From the NCBI RefSeq assembly GCF_035046505.1, contig NC_089826.1:4045001-4109000 (forward strand): DNA of 64,000 bases, read 5' to 3'. Positions 1-11,795 of this stretch are shown here, piece by piece. The position numbers and the translations under genes were made by a program. A model generated the notes under the pieces. The model had not been told where the DNA came from, did not search any database, and was given only the letters and a program-made list of their open reading frames with translations. This DNA is from Tiliqua scincoides (Eukaryota > Chordata > Lepidosauria > Squamata > Scincidae). Position 1 is the stretch's first letter; each line of letters starts with the position of its first letter.

Positions 1-907
1 ATGCACACATCAGATTCCGCATCACCTTTGTATCATCTCCAGGCAGGGAAATTGAATTCTGCATATGCTCAGAGGCCAACAACTCAAGGTGCCAGCAGTT
101 CCATAAACCGGAGGTGGCACCCAGCTGTGAGCTCATTTGTGTGAGTTCATGTACAAGACACAACCCAGAGGCCGGTTTGGCAGCACTGTTTGACGGGCTG
201 GAGTCTTGGTAAACAGAAGGTTGATATTCTCAGCTTTCCTGACACCCTCCTCCTCAGTCTATACCAGCTGATGTACAGTGGGAAAATTCCCCTTGGCTGT
301 GACCTGCAGTTTCAGTATGGAAAGACACAGTGTCTGCTTTCATTCTGCGCCCAAGGCTCCTGCGTCTCCAAATGCAGGCTGGTGGCATTTCTCTTGCGAG
401 AGGCTCAAAAACATCTCTGACTCTAGCACTGACAGTGTCACCCAGTTGGGAGACACAAGGACAAGGACAAGCCCAGCCACGTGGATAATCACCATCCTGA
501 GGGTTTCGGGTTTGTTCTAGACAGCTTCATCTCCACTTGGTTTTTCAAACAGTTCTGGTGTGTTGCCCACTAGTGGACCCTAACAACACCACCAAACCTC
601 TCTCAGAAGAGTCAACCTCCATCTGAAGATCATCTTCTGGGGTCCATTTCCAGGCCTTTTCAGACTGGGAATAGGCCCTTTTCAGCTGCAGCAGTCCCAC
701 TCTGCCACCTTTCTCCCAGGGAGAGTTGCCTGGCATCAAATGAGTGGCACCACTCCCCCCCCCCCCCAATATCAGGCAAAGATCTTTTTTATCTGCCCAG
801 CTTTTCACTCATTCTAATCTGGCTTTAATCTCTGCTGGTTTTTGTTTCAAACTATTTCAAATGTTACTCATTGTGCTAATATATAGCACAATATATATGT
901 GCTATTT
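1..907. other. Unannotated intergenic sequence
   Basis: No coding region or named repeat is recognised here. The only notable item is a C homopolymer near 756-768. Short open frames on both strands look like chance frames: they have no recognisable domain and no supporting splice context. Confidence 0.5.
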
Positions 908-1097
908 GGTGTTAAGGCCAGAGAGGGTGTAGTATCAGTGGTGGATCCTATTCCCATCTCCCAGCCTTGATCCACCTGCCCGGATCCACAGAATATATAT
1001 ACATGGATCTGGGTGGGTGGATCAAGGCTGGGAGATGGGAATAGGATATCAATGGAGCCTCCACCATAGATACTACATCCTCTCTGGCCTTAACACC
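908..1097. repeat. Long inverted repeat (palindromic MITE-like element)
   Basis: The left arm begins GGTGTTAAGGCCAGAGAGG and the right arm ends with its reverse complement. The arms are about 80 bases each and meet at a short AT-rich centre near 990-1003. The right arm carries about a dozen extra bases. Such perfect-looking arms suggest a fold-back MITE. I see no transposase and no clear target duplication, so the superfamily is not assigned. Confidence 0.75.
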
Positions 1098-1615
1098 CCT
1101 TTCCACCCAGTCGCTGCCCCATATTTCTCCCTCCCTTCCTTGTTCCTTCCACCCCTTGCCTACTGCCCATCCAGTGATGTATTGGCACCGAGACTTCTCC
1201 AGGGGCTACCAGTGCGTGGCTGCAAGCACTTCCTGCTTGCGGCAGTGGCCAGGCTGTGCAAAATGGTGTTTTGCGACCATCATAAAGCACCACCACGTTT
1301 TGCAAATGCAGTGGCTCAATAGGACTGGGCCCTAAGTAAGGCAAAGCTCTTTGAAACATATCTGAACTCTGAAAGATATATACATTGCTGGCAAGTGAAT
1401 TGAAATCCATAGACCTGCTGAATATATGGATGGCTTCTAGGGGAATGGGTCTCTGTTGAGCGTATGTTCTGAGGGTGTGATACAGCCACCCTAGCTAAGC
1501 AGTTCTGGTGTGACCGCTTTGGAACCCCGTGTATGCCCCCTTTAGTTCCACTATGAAACAAAGTCAGGACTTAAAAACAAAAGTAATAGTGAATAATGTT
1601 TCTGATAAAGTTGAT
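1098..1615. other. Unannotated intergenic sequence
   Basis: No gene or named repeat is recognised between the inverted repeat and the LINE copy that begins near 1616. Confidence 0.45.
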
Positions 1616-2616
1616 CCTTGCCACAATGCCTTGATGACTTCCTCTTTGCCGACGATGCAGCTGTCACTACCCACTCTGCCAAAGATCTCCAGCAGCTCAT
1701 GGATCGTTTTAGCAAGGCCTGCCAAGATTTTGGACTGACGATCAGCCTTAAGAAAACACAGGTCATGGTTCAGGATGTGGGCTCACCTCCCTGCATTGCA
1801 ATCTCTGCGCATGAACTGGAGGTTGTCCGTGACTTTGTGTACCTTGGCTCAACGATCTCCGACACTCATTCTCTGGATACTGAGCTAAACAAACGCATCG
1901 GTAAAGCAGCTACCACGTTTTCCAGACTCACAAAGAGAGTCTGATCCAACAAGAAGCTGAAGGAACATACCAAGATCCAGGTCTACAGAGCTTGCATCCT
2001 GAGTATACTTCTGTACTGTAGTGAGTCATGGACTCTTCGCTCACAACAGGAGAGGAAACTGAACGCTTTCCACATGCGCTGCCTCTGACGCATCCTCGGC
2101 ATCACCTGGCAGGACAAAGTTCCACACAACACAGTCCTGGAATGAGCTGGAATCCCTAGCATGTATGCACTGCTGAAACAGAGACGCCTGCGTTGGCTCG
2201 GCGATGACGTGAGAATCACGTCCCAAAGGATCTCCTCTATGGAGAACTCGTGCAAGGAAAGCGCCCTACAGGTAGACCACAGCTGTGATACAAGGACATC
2301 TGCAAGAGGGATCTGAAGGCCTTAGAGGTGGACCTCAACAAGTGGGAAACCCTGGCCTCTGAGCAGCCCGCTTGGAGGCAGGCTGTGCAGCATGGCCTTT
2401 CCCAGTTTGAAGAGACACTTGGCCAACAGACTGAGGCAAAGAGGCAAAGAAGAAAGGCCCATAGCCAGGGAGACAGACCAGGGACAGACTGCACTTGCTC
2501 CCAGTGTGGAAGGGATTGTCACTCCCGAATTGGCCTTTTCAGCCACACTAGATGCTGTTCCAGAACCACCTTTCAGAGCGCGATACCAGAGTCTTTCGAG
2601 ACTGAAGGTTGCCAAC
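1616..2616 (+). mobile_element. LINE copy 1: 5'-truncated non-LTR retrotransposon, RT C-terminal half to 3' end
   Basis: This is the longest copy of the window's main LINE family. Translation shows the reverse-transcriptase catalytic block LFADDAAV near 1640-1665, followed by GLTISLKKTQVM and the thumb-like FVYLGSTIS segment. Next comes the long C-terminal region with RRLRWLG and RPQLRYKDICKRDLKAL (partly disrupted). It ends with a zinc-finger-like CSQCGRDCHSRIGLFSHTRCC. The frame is broken by in-frame stops (for example after LTKRV and after FHMRCL) and by a frameshift near 2200 in the GHVVRMDDGRI segment, so the copy is dead. The 3' end carries the AGTCT-TTCG-AGACT hairpin and stops at GCCAAC without a poly(A) tail. 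The ORF stop next to the hairpin has been replaced by GAG. The clade (CR1/L2/RTE-like) is not settled from sequence alone. Confidence 0.9.
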
Positions 2617-2879
2617 TACTACTACATTTGGCTCAACGCAAGTGTTGCTGGGAGATACCCACAGTTCCTCTCTTGGGCTTCTTCCCACTCCTGGTTGGGC
2701 CTTCCCAACAGCTACAGCTATAGTAGGGAACAGACATGGGTTGCTCAGGGCATCACTTTAATCTCAGCTCAGAGGAGCCCCCTTCTCCAAATCAGACTGT
2801 ATAGTCCTTCCTCTTTCTTCTCCAGTACAGCTCCATCACCTATACCCTCAGGAATGCATAAATCCTCTGGGCTATCTAA

Positions 2880-2915
<36 letters not shown>

Positions 2916-3448
2916 GAGATTTCAGAGGCTGAGCCAAGAAACTTGAACTCAGGTCATGGGATGTAAGGGGAAACTGTGAGAAGTTGGAGTGGGGCTGGTT
3001 TGGGATTTTTTGGAATGCTGATTCTTTGCTCCTGGTAATAACCCCCCTCCCCACACAAAGCTCAGTTTTGAATGTGATTTATCCGTTTCATATATTCCTA
3101 TCTTGCCATTCAATACCATCATTTTCAAGGATTAAAATGACTTGAGGATGAAAACAAGTCCAAAGCTTAAAACAAAATAACATTGTGGAACAATAAGCCT
3201 TTCAAGGCCGGGCAGTGAGTGGGGAAGCCAAAGCCAACCGGGCTCCACAGCTCTGGGACTGGAACTCCCAGGGTAGTTTTCTTTTTTTGGGACAGCTGCC
3301 ACCTGGAGAGATTTGGGCAAGGGTTTTTGCCTGGGGGGAGAAGAGGTCCTCACCTTTCCCCTGTGCTTCAGCCACAATCCTAACTGCCCCTCAAAGTAGT
3401 GACATTAGGGGGAAAGCTGCAGATGGACAGCACTGTCCAAGCAAAATG
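2617..3448. other. Intergenic sequence with a (CT)n microsatellite
   Basis: A pure (CT)n run lies at about 2882-2913. The rest shows no recognised gene or named repeat. Confidence 0.6.
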
Positions 3449-3590
3449 GTTGGCAACCTTCAGTCTAGAAAGACTATGGTATAAGCCTACAGCACCTGGT
3501 ATTCCCAGGTGGTCTCCCATCCAAGTACTAACCAGGCCTGACCCTGCTTAGCTTCTGAGATCAGACAAGATCGGGCATGTGCAGGGTAAC
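3449..3590 (-). mobile_element. 5S rRNA-derived SINE with LINE-type 3' tail
   Basis: On the minus strand this reads as the 5S rRNA gene from close to its 5' end (a CCTG..C-GCCCGATCT-type start), through the internal promoter (AAGCTAAGCAGGGTC, then TACTTGGATGGGAGACC), to GGTGCTGTAGGCTT. A LINE-type tail with hairpin AGTCT-TTCT-AGACT then follows, ending GGTTGCCAACC. It is the most complete 5S head of the three SINE loci here. It is not a functional 5S gene: it has several substitutions and no T-run terminator directly after the 5S part. Confidence 0.88.
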
Positions 3591-5418
3591 AGAACAGGGT
3601 AGGCACATTAGGACTGATCTTTTGAGCCTGGTCACAGTTGGGAGGCAGGATGACTGGGAAGCCCTGAAGGCCATGTGGAGAAGGTGGGATCTGGGCAGGG
3701 AGTGAAAGCAAAGCAAGAGAGGGCTGACGTGGGGTTTCTTCCCCTACTTGGCAGTCCCGAAACTTTGCCAGATGGGGTAAAAGCCAGGGAGCAATTCTTC
3801 AAACCGCCCAAGTGCTCCTCGCCAGGCCAGCTCCTTCTCCCTCCCCCCAGCCTCCCTCCCAGTCATGCTCAGAAGGCATGAGGGGAGGGCTCCAAAGAAG
3901 CACAACTTGGGGCCCCCACCAAGCTAAACGCGGGCATGAGGTTTCACTGGGGAGGAGGTAAGAAGGGGGCATATTGGGCTCAGTGGCCTATTCATCGGTA
4001 TAAAAGAATAACAAGGGCAGAGGCTGGGGGGCACCTATCTATGCCCCTCAGGCGCTATGCCAAGGGGCGTGCATGACTGCCCCTTAGACTCCACCCTGCT
4101 TATGGAGGAGGTGCTGGTGGCTTCATGCTGCCCATTTCTTTTCTTGTGGAGGCCCTCCTGGGGGAGTGAGTTTCCTTTCTTACAGAGAGCACCCCTTCTC
4201 CGGGGAGAACCAGAGGTTTGGTGTGGATGCATGACGTCACCTGGAGCATCTCAAGATGACACTGTGATACAGTCATGACACTGTGCAGAAAGAGAAGGGG
4301 TCCATGCACTGGCAGGGACAGAGCAAATATGGCCTGGGACCTTTTGTATGCAAGGCATGTGCTCTGCCGGTGAACAGTGCTCCTTCTCTCATGGGTCTGT
4401 GGCCTGTGCTTGCATACTCAGGAATCAGGAGCGAGGTCGGTTGAGCCCCTTGCTTCAGGTGGTGGCCGAGGGAAGCAGCAAACTGTTGGGGGATGCTCTG
4501 CCTCCCCTGTGCTCACCAACATGGCCCACCACCTGCTCAGCCACTCTGCCCAGTGGTCCTGTCTTCTTGCATGCTCAGAAGATGCCAGGTTGCCTCTTCC
4601 TCCTGCTCCAGCTCCACCACCGCTCCAAGTGGCCGGTGGAGAGAATGCTGCGAGCGGAGAGGCTCTTTACAAAAAGCCACTTTGCTAAAAGCAGCAGCAG
4701 AGTAGAGGGTACTGATGGTGATCGGGAGATACATGCTGGCAGGAGAGGGGTTGGATGGGTGGCGGATTGGCTCTGACAACCTCGCCAGCAGTGGATGGCC
4801 CAACCCTCCCTGACTGGCATCCTGAAGGATGTGCATGTGCCTCTGTGCACAGAACAGGCAGGGATGCATTTGAAGAGGACTCCTGCCATATACAAAGCAT
4901 CATTCCCCACCTGCACACACTCTCTGTGTGTCTCTGTCTCTGTGTCTCTGTGTGTCTCTGTGGGCTACTAAGACAGCAGCACAACTGTTGGTGAAATACT
5001 CCGAAATGGCCACTAGAGGCCAGACTTACACACCAGTTCCCATCAATTACTGCACTTAAAAGCTGCTTAATATAATAATAGGGTCAGAAATTGATCTGGC
5101 GCACATTTGTACCCTGAACAGCTCTTCATGCTGCTCTTGTTCTCCCATCAAGGTCGCTTTAGGTATGCAACCTGAACTTCTCTTTCTTTGGAAACGGGTA
5201 TTCATTGGGGGGTTGTTGTTTAATCTGAGCCAGAGCATGAACCACGGGCTCTCTCACTTTGACTGGTGGGCAGTGTGAGCTACCTTTTCCCTGTTCACTC
5301 TCAGTTCTGAGAGCACTGAGTTGTTATAATGACACAGCATGGAACCAATGAGGTGTTAGTGTGAGTCAGCTCCTGTTTCCATGGATCGTCGCACAGTAAC
5401 CCTTGCTAAGTGGGCACA
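3591..5418. other. Intergenic sequence, low repeat recognition
   Basis: It contains a possible antisense tRNA-SINE scrap at about 4335-4400 (GGGACCTTTTGTATGCAAGGC resembles the reversed B-box region) and a TCTGTG-rich simple repeat at 4917-4965. No host exon is recognised. Confidence 0.45.
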
Positions 5419-5647
5419 GAGGTACTTTTTCAAGTGGTGCTCCTCTGATATTTAGCAGGTGGAGAATGACAGTCCCCCCCAGCACGGTGTCTTTTCTAGT
5501 GGCTGCTTGCTGGGGTTCTTTTGCATCTTTTTAGGTTGTGAGCCCTTTGAGAAAGGGAGCCATTTAGTTATTTGATTTTGCCCATAAACCGCTTGGCGAA
5601 CTTTCAATGGTTGAAAATCGGTACATAAATAGTCATAGTAATTACCA
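5419..5647 (-). repeat. Dispersed repeat P (retroposon 3'-end-like)
   Basis: Reverse complement of a family seen also at 13856-14095, 32691-32780, 34764-34998 and, as a scrap, near 41865-41950. Diagnostic words in family orientation are ATTTATATACCGCTTTTCAAC, then AAAGCGGTTTACAGAG and GGGCTCACAATCTAAAA. It resembles the 3' end of an L2-type LINE or a SINE that uses one. This copy is diverged. Confidence 0.75.
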
Positions 5648-6664
5648 GCAGAGCTAATAGTTGAACTCCTGTTCAGTTGTGTGACTGTCATCAAGTTGGC
5701 AACTGGTTTTTTGGTGGTTACTGATTTCCTGGGCGACCTGTGGCGACAGTGAGCATCTCCTCTGTGACTGGGGCAGAGCCTAGGGGCAGTCATGTGCCCC
5801 CACTTGGTGGGGTGTGCAAGGCAGGTCCCCCTCAGGCTCCACCCTACTTACATCTCTAGGTGATGTCATCACATCACTTCAATTATTGTATATGGGGGTG
5901 TAAAAATTTCTTGTGCCCTTGGGTGCTAGATGCCTTAGCTACACCACTGCTGCATGGGGCAGCTTGTTCGTGGGCAGAGAAGAAAACACTCAGCCAGACT
6001 GCTGAGAAGAAAGTCCTCTTTGTCCTCTGCAAGATCCTCATCTTTGGCTCCACAAAGCAGCCATTATGTGGAATGTGGCACTGTAGATGTGGCAAAGCCG
6101 TGTCTCCTGGCAGGGGCTGTGCTGAGCTTTGCTCCAGGGGAAAGTGATTGAGCTCTGCCTATCAGTGTCTTGTTTTTACTCCAAAGACGAAGAGAGCCCA
6201 GGAAGAGGATTGAGAGGCTGAGCTAGGAAATCTGAATGGCCTCTCTTTGAAGAGAGGATTTTACCAGCCACTTTGGCTGACTGATTGGCAAGGAGAGCAG
6301 ATCCAGGTAAGGAAGGCCCTTCAGATAAGACACAGAGAGAGTGAGAACCCTCTGATAGACCTGTCCTCTGTGAATGAATATTAAACACTGACAGGTCCAA
6401 GGAACCAGAAATATTTTCCCAACCTTTGCTGCTGAATGTAGCGAGGATTGTATCCTGAAATACAACATCACCCTCTGCCCCTTTCACAAGGAAAATTAGT
6501 TTCTTAACTAAACAACCTGGGCCGAAGGAATAACATTTGCCCCGTAAGGCCTGCTGTCACAATCAAGGTTCTCCCTCTCTCCAGGGGGCAAAATGCCCTA
6601 GACATTTTAACGAGGAAATCCACATGGCATGCTCCCATGCTCAACAATATGATACATGTATGGT

Positions 6665-6812
6665 AGGTTGTAATCCTAGCCACGCTTACCTGGAAGTTGC
6701 ATGAAACTCAATGGGGTTCCTCCAAGTAGACAAACACAGCATTGCACTGAATGGCTGCACTCCTATTCACACTTATCTGGAAGTAGGTCCCTTTGAACGC
6801 AATGAGATGATT
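6665..6812. repeat. Fragments of a TAGGATTGCAGCC-type palindromic MITE
   Basis: Two adjacent diverged pieces contain GTAATCCTAGCC..CTTACCTGGAAG and CACTCCTATTCACACTTATCTGGAAGTAGG. They match the body of the short palindromic repeats at 11226-11315, 39273-39365 and 47528-47623. Confidence 0.6.
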
Positions 6813-6819
6813 GAATGCC

Positions 6820-7064
6820 CCAAGTGGTGGGCCTGGTGAGGCACCCTGGTGGTTTTTTGGGCTATAACTTGTGATAGAAGAGAGAGATTTCATTGTGGTC
6901 TGCTTCATTGCATTCGGTGTGAAATTACGCATCAAATGATATATAACATGATGGTATTATTCAGAACTTCCAAGATTTTAAAAAATTTGGCCAGTAGGGG
7001 TGTCACCCCCCCTGTGCCCATCACTGGTGCGGCCCACACCCCCCACACCCCCTAGCAATGCCAC
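6820..7064 (-). mobile_element. MITE family M, diverged copy
   Basis: Reverse-oriented relative of the complete copy at 24276-24632. Shared words, reversed, include GGGCTATAACTTGTGATAGAA, CTGCTTCATTGCATTC and ATGATATATAACATGATGGTATTATTC. The terminal region reads TAGCAATGCCACTG, against the consensus-like TACTGACACCACTA. Confidence 0.75.
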
Positions 7065-8239
7065 TGTCTATACTGTCTTACTTCTACATGTGACTCTGAG
7101 TTGCATATAGAGGTAAGAAATAATAGAGTCTTAATTGGTTTCTGGGTCTGCCAGAACTTGTGCACAGGGATGGACTCTCTTGCAGTAGGCCCTTCCAGGG
7201 TCATGGGTTCCTGGCACGTGCTCCAGTAGACCCACCCTCTGGACCTCCCCGCGAATGGAAGTGCATCTTAAGAGGGTTCAATTGTGGCACGGTGGTAGCT
7301 CTGAGTGCCAGATGTTGGAGGAAGAAGGCAGAGGATGGTGACTGCTGAACTAAAAGGAGTAGTGAGCCAGTAATGCAAAATTCTCATCCAACATGCACTG
7401 CTGGCAAGGAGCACATAACCAGTAGCAGCCCTCAGGTCATGGGATGGACTGGCTTACAGATGAATTGAGCTGCCCTTGACCTAGGAAGATCCTCCTTTAA
7501 ACAAGTTGCAGGCCCAGCCCACACCTTACTCAAAGAGAACAAAGCAACGGGCTTTCCTTTTCCCAGGCAGTGCCTGGAGGCTGTTCAGCTGCATTGTCTA
7601 AAATAAGCACTTTATGTGAATTTTCCAGAGGAAGCCATTTGAAGAAGAAGAAGAAAAAGTGGAAGGAAAGGCTTGTGTGCTCACTGAGATCGTTTGTGCA
7701 CAGCTTCCTGAGTGCGACAGAAGGTGTGTTGATTTATCTGAGGTGTCAAAAGCTGGCAGCAGGTTGGGAACGGGCTCCATGGACACGTAGGCCAAACTCC
7801 CACCTTGCGCTGAAATCCCTTCAGAGGCCACCCAGGGACCTTGACGGCTTCTGGGCAATGAACCGCTGTGTCTGCAGCGCCAACTGTGGGCTCGTGACTC
7901 AACCAAGCTCATACAAAGACCCTGCTTGAAAGGGCTGGTATTTGCTCATACAGTAGCATAGCCCAGAGGGTACAGTGAGTGCACCAAACATTGTACCACT
8001 CCGTGCAAGCAGTTCCTCCCATTCACCATCAGAGCCACTCGGGCAGCTTGCGTGTGCATTGCTGCCCAGAATAACTCCAGTAGCGAGTAGGAGGAGCTGT
8101 TTACATGGTGCGTTGTAGCGCCCTCCGTACTTCAGGCGCCAGCACCCACTCTGGCTACACTACTGTCCTCATGACAGATTCCATCAATGGCTGGTGGAAT
8201 TTGTGGGATCATGACCAGCATGAATGGTCTATGATTCCA
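7065..8239. other. Unannotated intergenic sequence
   Basis: No gene or clear repeat is recognised. An AAG-rich stretch at 7640-7665 creates lysine-rich open frames that look spurious. Confidence 0.45.
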
Positions 8240-8575
8240 TTATTTATTTATACAGGTATTTATAGAACGCCTTTCTTCGGTCGTCAGATTTCTCCTCAGA
8301 CTTTAATCCAAGGCGATTTACATAGGCAGGCTGCTGAATAGTTCTCGTCTTTCATAGAACTCCTCCTTCCAGCTGGATTCCTTCCCGGCCTGGCCTCTCT
8401 CTGGCCCTTCGCCTCCCACGCTCCACTTGACGGCCTCTCTGCCACCGAGGGTCAGCTCATCAGTATCTCAGCGTGTCGTCGGTTCTCGGGTACTTCCGGT
8501 TGTTTCGAACTGGCAGCCTCAGATCTTCAGGCATACAAGGTGGCAGCTCTACCAGCTGAGCCAGACCTCCTGCCC
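8240..8575 (-). mobile_element. tRNA-derived SINE, family A
   Basis: The reverse complement starts GGTCTGGCTCAGCTGGTAGAGC (tRNA A box) and continues to CCAGTTCGAAAC (B box). A 150-bp unrelated body follows, then a 3' part reading CCTATGTAAATCGCCTTGGAT and TATAAATACC before a TTTA-like tail. Head and 3' tail match the + strand copy at 26486-26915. Pol III boxes are intact apart from one B-box change. Confidence 0.85.
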
Positions 8576-9044
8576 ATCTTGAACTTTCAGTGTATCAGAA
8601 AAAGTTTGCTTAATTTCAGTGGCGCCTTATCTGATTGCGTCAGATAAGAACCCTGATCCCTTCAGCCTACATTTGCAATTTCTGTTTTCACAAGTCAGTG
8701 TGAACTCAAAAACCCATTAGTCAGCTGTGTTGAGAGCATGAGACAGGATGAATGACATTTCACACCCCCTGAAGCTTGGCAGCCTATGCCAAGCTAGGCT
8801 TGTTTAGAAAGCGATCCTCCCTGCCTACTTTGGAAAAGGTTGCCCCAGATTGCTATCTTCTTCTATGCTCAGGGCACCCTTGTGAAGGTTAGGGTGAGAA
8901 AGAGATACTTGCTTCAGGCCACCCAGCAGCCTCATCACTTAGCCAGGAAGCTGAATAATGTCCATTTCCTGCATCTGAATACTTGAGCTGGTCTTCTCTG
9001 GGGGTGGGGGTGGGCGAGGGGTAATAGACCCAATGAACAACCTT

Positions 9045-9372
9045 CCTGCTTCTGTGGAACTGTGGACCTTGTTACCACAGGATATGATGATGGTGTCTGG
9101 CCTAGATGCCTCTAAAAGGGCATTGGACAGATTTCTAGGAGAAAAATCAATCACATGTTACAAGCCATGATGGACTAGTGCAACCTCCTGGTTTTAGAAG
9201 TAGGCTACCTCAGAATGCCAGATGCAAGGGAAGGCACCAAGACACAGGTCTCTTGTTGTCTTGGGTGCTCCCTGAGGCATCTGGTGAGCCACTGTGAGAT
9301 ACATGAAGCTGGACTAGATGGGTCTTTGGCCTGACCCAGCAGGGCTCTTCTGACGTTCTTCTGTTCTCCTGT
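9045..9372 (+). mobile_element. CR1 LINE, 3' end
   Basis: This matches the five other CR1 tails in the window: GGATATGATGATGGTGTCTGGCC, then CTAGATGCCT..AAAAGGGCATTGGACAGATTTC, then GGCACCAAGACACAGGTCTC, then AAGCTGGACTAGATGGG, ending in TTCTTCTGTTCT-type short repeats. It is truncated to the 3' end, as is typical of CR1. Confidence 0.88.
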
Positions 9373-10977
9373 CTTGCTGTGGACCAACGCTGATCGTCAG
9401 GGTCAACTACCCTATAGTGCTTGTGTGACGGTGTCAGAGTCACTCTCTCAGAGCTCACCCAGTCAGGAGGAGACCCATGGAGGAAAATTTGTTGAGGGTC
9501 CCCTCAAACCTGCAGCCTGCCCTGAAAATAATGAACCAAAGAAGCCTCAGTTCATCAGGTGTGGGATTCCACTGCCCCAACCTCCCTGCAGAGTCCATCA
9601 TTTGCAGTCAGAGAAAAGTGGAGCTTTTTTGGACATGCAAGCCAGTGACGGAAAGGGCTGCCACTTGTGACATTTCTTTGTGCTGAGCTGCTGTTCAGGA
9701 TGCAGGACTAGAGCCAAAAAGACGATGGCAGCCCTCCAGCACCCTCGTCTCCTCCCACCAGCCTCTGCTTGTTCTGCCACCCTGCTTAGATGCGGACTGT
9801 GAGTGGACATGCCTGGGGTCCAGCAAGAAGGAACTTCTTCCTGCCATCACTGCCAACACCCCAACACCTTCCTGATGGAGGGTCCGCTTGGTCTTCCCTT
9901 CAGGCCATTCTCCTGCAGGCAGGCAGGAGGCTTAGCCGGAGTTGTTTTGCCTTTTCTTCTCAAGCGCTGACCCAAATCTCCGAGCACCAGGACAAACTTT
10001 CCCTTTGTCCCTTGAGAAAGCCTGCTTAGTAAGCTAAGCACAAGACACTGAGCGCTCAGGAAGGCACGTGTGGGGTTAGCCGGGGACACAGCACTGGCTC
10101 CCAGGCTGAGCTCCGTGGTTGTAGTGCTTGATATGTATTGCCGTTTGCTGTTGCGGGATCTTTTGGCTCTCTGGGGAGAAGCCCTCTTTCCCACATGTTG
10201 GGCAGGGTGAAGGGCTACCACTGAAATCCTGCATACACAGTTTCCTGGAAGTAAGCTCCACTGAAGTCAGGGGAATCGACTTCTGAGCAGGCAGATTGTG
10301 CTATGAGCAGGTGTAACTGAAATCTATGCTGTTCTGATTCTGTTTTGTTCTGGTTTTGTTCCCCTGTGTCAGATTTCAGACTGTGAGCCCTTCAGGGAAA
10401 GATCTGCCTCCTTCCCTTTTGTAAAGTGCACTGGTGACTCTGCACTGGTGACTTTATCTGAATGAATAAACAGTCAACAGCTCAAATGTGTGACCTGTAT
10501 ACATTCTGCAACTTGGGCAAACATGCCTGATTCCCATAGCTGTTGCTGCATTTTCTGTTTGCTATTTTACATAAGTTTTCTGGTTTTACTGCGCAGAAGG
10601 AGGGGCAAAGGGCAGCGGACAAGCTTGTTTTCAAGCCCATTCAGCCATCCGTCAGGCTTTGGAGAGGCCAGTGAATGTTGCCCACATGCTTTCAAGCTTA
10701 CCTGCTTCTATGTGAAGTTTCTATCAGAGGGGCTAGAAACTTGGGTGCTTTTAAAATGAGAGCTGAGGTTATCAAGACATTAAATTCTGCACTACAGTAC
10801 AAAGGTCTGCATAGTCGGGGAGGCTGGCCCTCACAAAAATGTATACAGCAGGAGTAAACAAACAAAACACATGAATTGGGCAACAGAAAGCCAAATTGCC
10901 TGACAACTGAAATCTGGATACTGAATTGGCCACCACGTTCAGGGGCTCAGTTCTAGACATTTTAGGTTCTGATTCAC
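9373..10977. other. Intergenic sequence
   Basis: A diverged TAGGATTGCAGCC-type MITE scrap lies near 10225-10300 (CCTGGAAGTAAGCTCCACTGAAGTC). No exon is recognised. A modest GAA/TTC mix and several chance frames are present. Confidence 0.45.
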
Positions 10978-11182
10978 TACAAAACCCTGACTGAAGTGGT
11001 TTTGGTTCTACTTTTATAGGAAGCTGTCTTCTACAGTCTACCCACTCACTGGTCCATCTATCTTGTCAACGCAGACTGCAAGCAGCTCTCCAGGGCTTCA
11101 GTTAGGGGCCTTTCTCTGCCCTACCTAGAGATAGTGCCACGAATGCAAAGCAGGGGTTCTTCCACTGAGCCACAGCTCTTAT
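10978..11182 (-). mobile_element. tRNA-derived SINE, family B
   Basis: In reverse orientation it shows the B-type SINE pattern: GGTCCATCTATCTTGTCAACG, then CAGCTCTCCAGGGC, then the reversed tRNA head AATGCAAAGCAGGGGTTC..CCACTGAGCCACAGC. The last part is the complement of an A box. Relatives lie at 15688-15855, 45862-46060, 46085-46262, 51088-51258 and 60845-61060. Confidence 0.8.
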
Positions 11183-11225
11183 TTCCCCCCCCCACCTTGT
11201 TTTAACTCCAGGCTGTAGAGCCTTT

Positions 11226-11315
11226 GGGCACAATCCTAACCGGTTCTACACAGAAGTAAGTCCTATTTTGTTCAATGGGGCTTACTCTCAGGAAAGTGTG
11301 GTTAGGATTGCAGCC
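11226..11315. mobile_element. Short palindromic MITE (TAGGATTGCAGCC family)
   Basis: About 90 bp with terminal inverted repeats: it opens GGGCACAATCCTAACC and closes GGTTAGGATTGCAGCC. The core reads GTAAGTCCTATTTTGTTCAATG. Close relatives are at 28042-28170, 30698-30787, 39273-39365 and 47528-47623. Confidence 0.88.
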
Positions 11316-11795
11316 ATAGTCAAGTACAGACAAGGTCAGAATTGGGGGCGGGGGAGAAGCTGCATTGCTCTTTGAAAAGTGGAAACTTCCCATTTTTGGC
11401 AGAGAAGATTGGAGGACCTCTAACTGCCAGCAGAATCCCATGTGAATGTGTGGGACAGGGAAGCTCCTCTACCTGTCTTCTTCTGCTCCATCCACCTCTT
11501 CTTTTTTCCATCCAAGGTGTGCAGCTTGAGAAGACCAGCTCAGTTGGCCTCATGGACGGTCCAGCCCCTGCAGCCCTGAGTCAAGGAACTCCAGCAGAGA
11601 GACTACCAGTTCTGTTCTTACATTAAATTCGCATCTAGCAATTCAGCAACAGCTCAGGCTTCAGGCAAGAAGAAGGTGATGAATCAGCTTGCAAAGCTTT
11701 GGTGGAAAAACCTGTCCAAACCCTGGAGGTCTTTTTATTTCAGACATAATACAAAGATTTGTTAGAGCTTGTTGTTTTTTTACTAGAGCAATATA

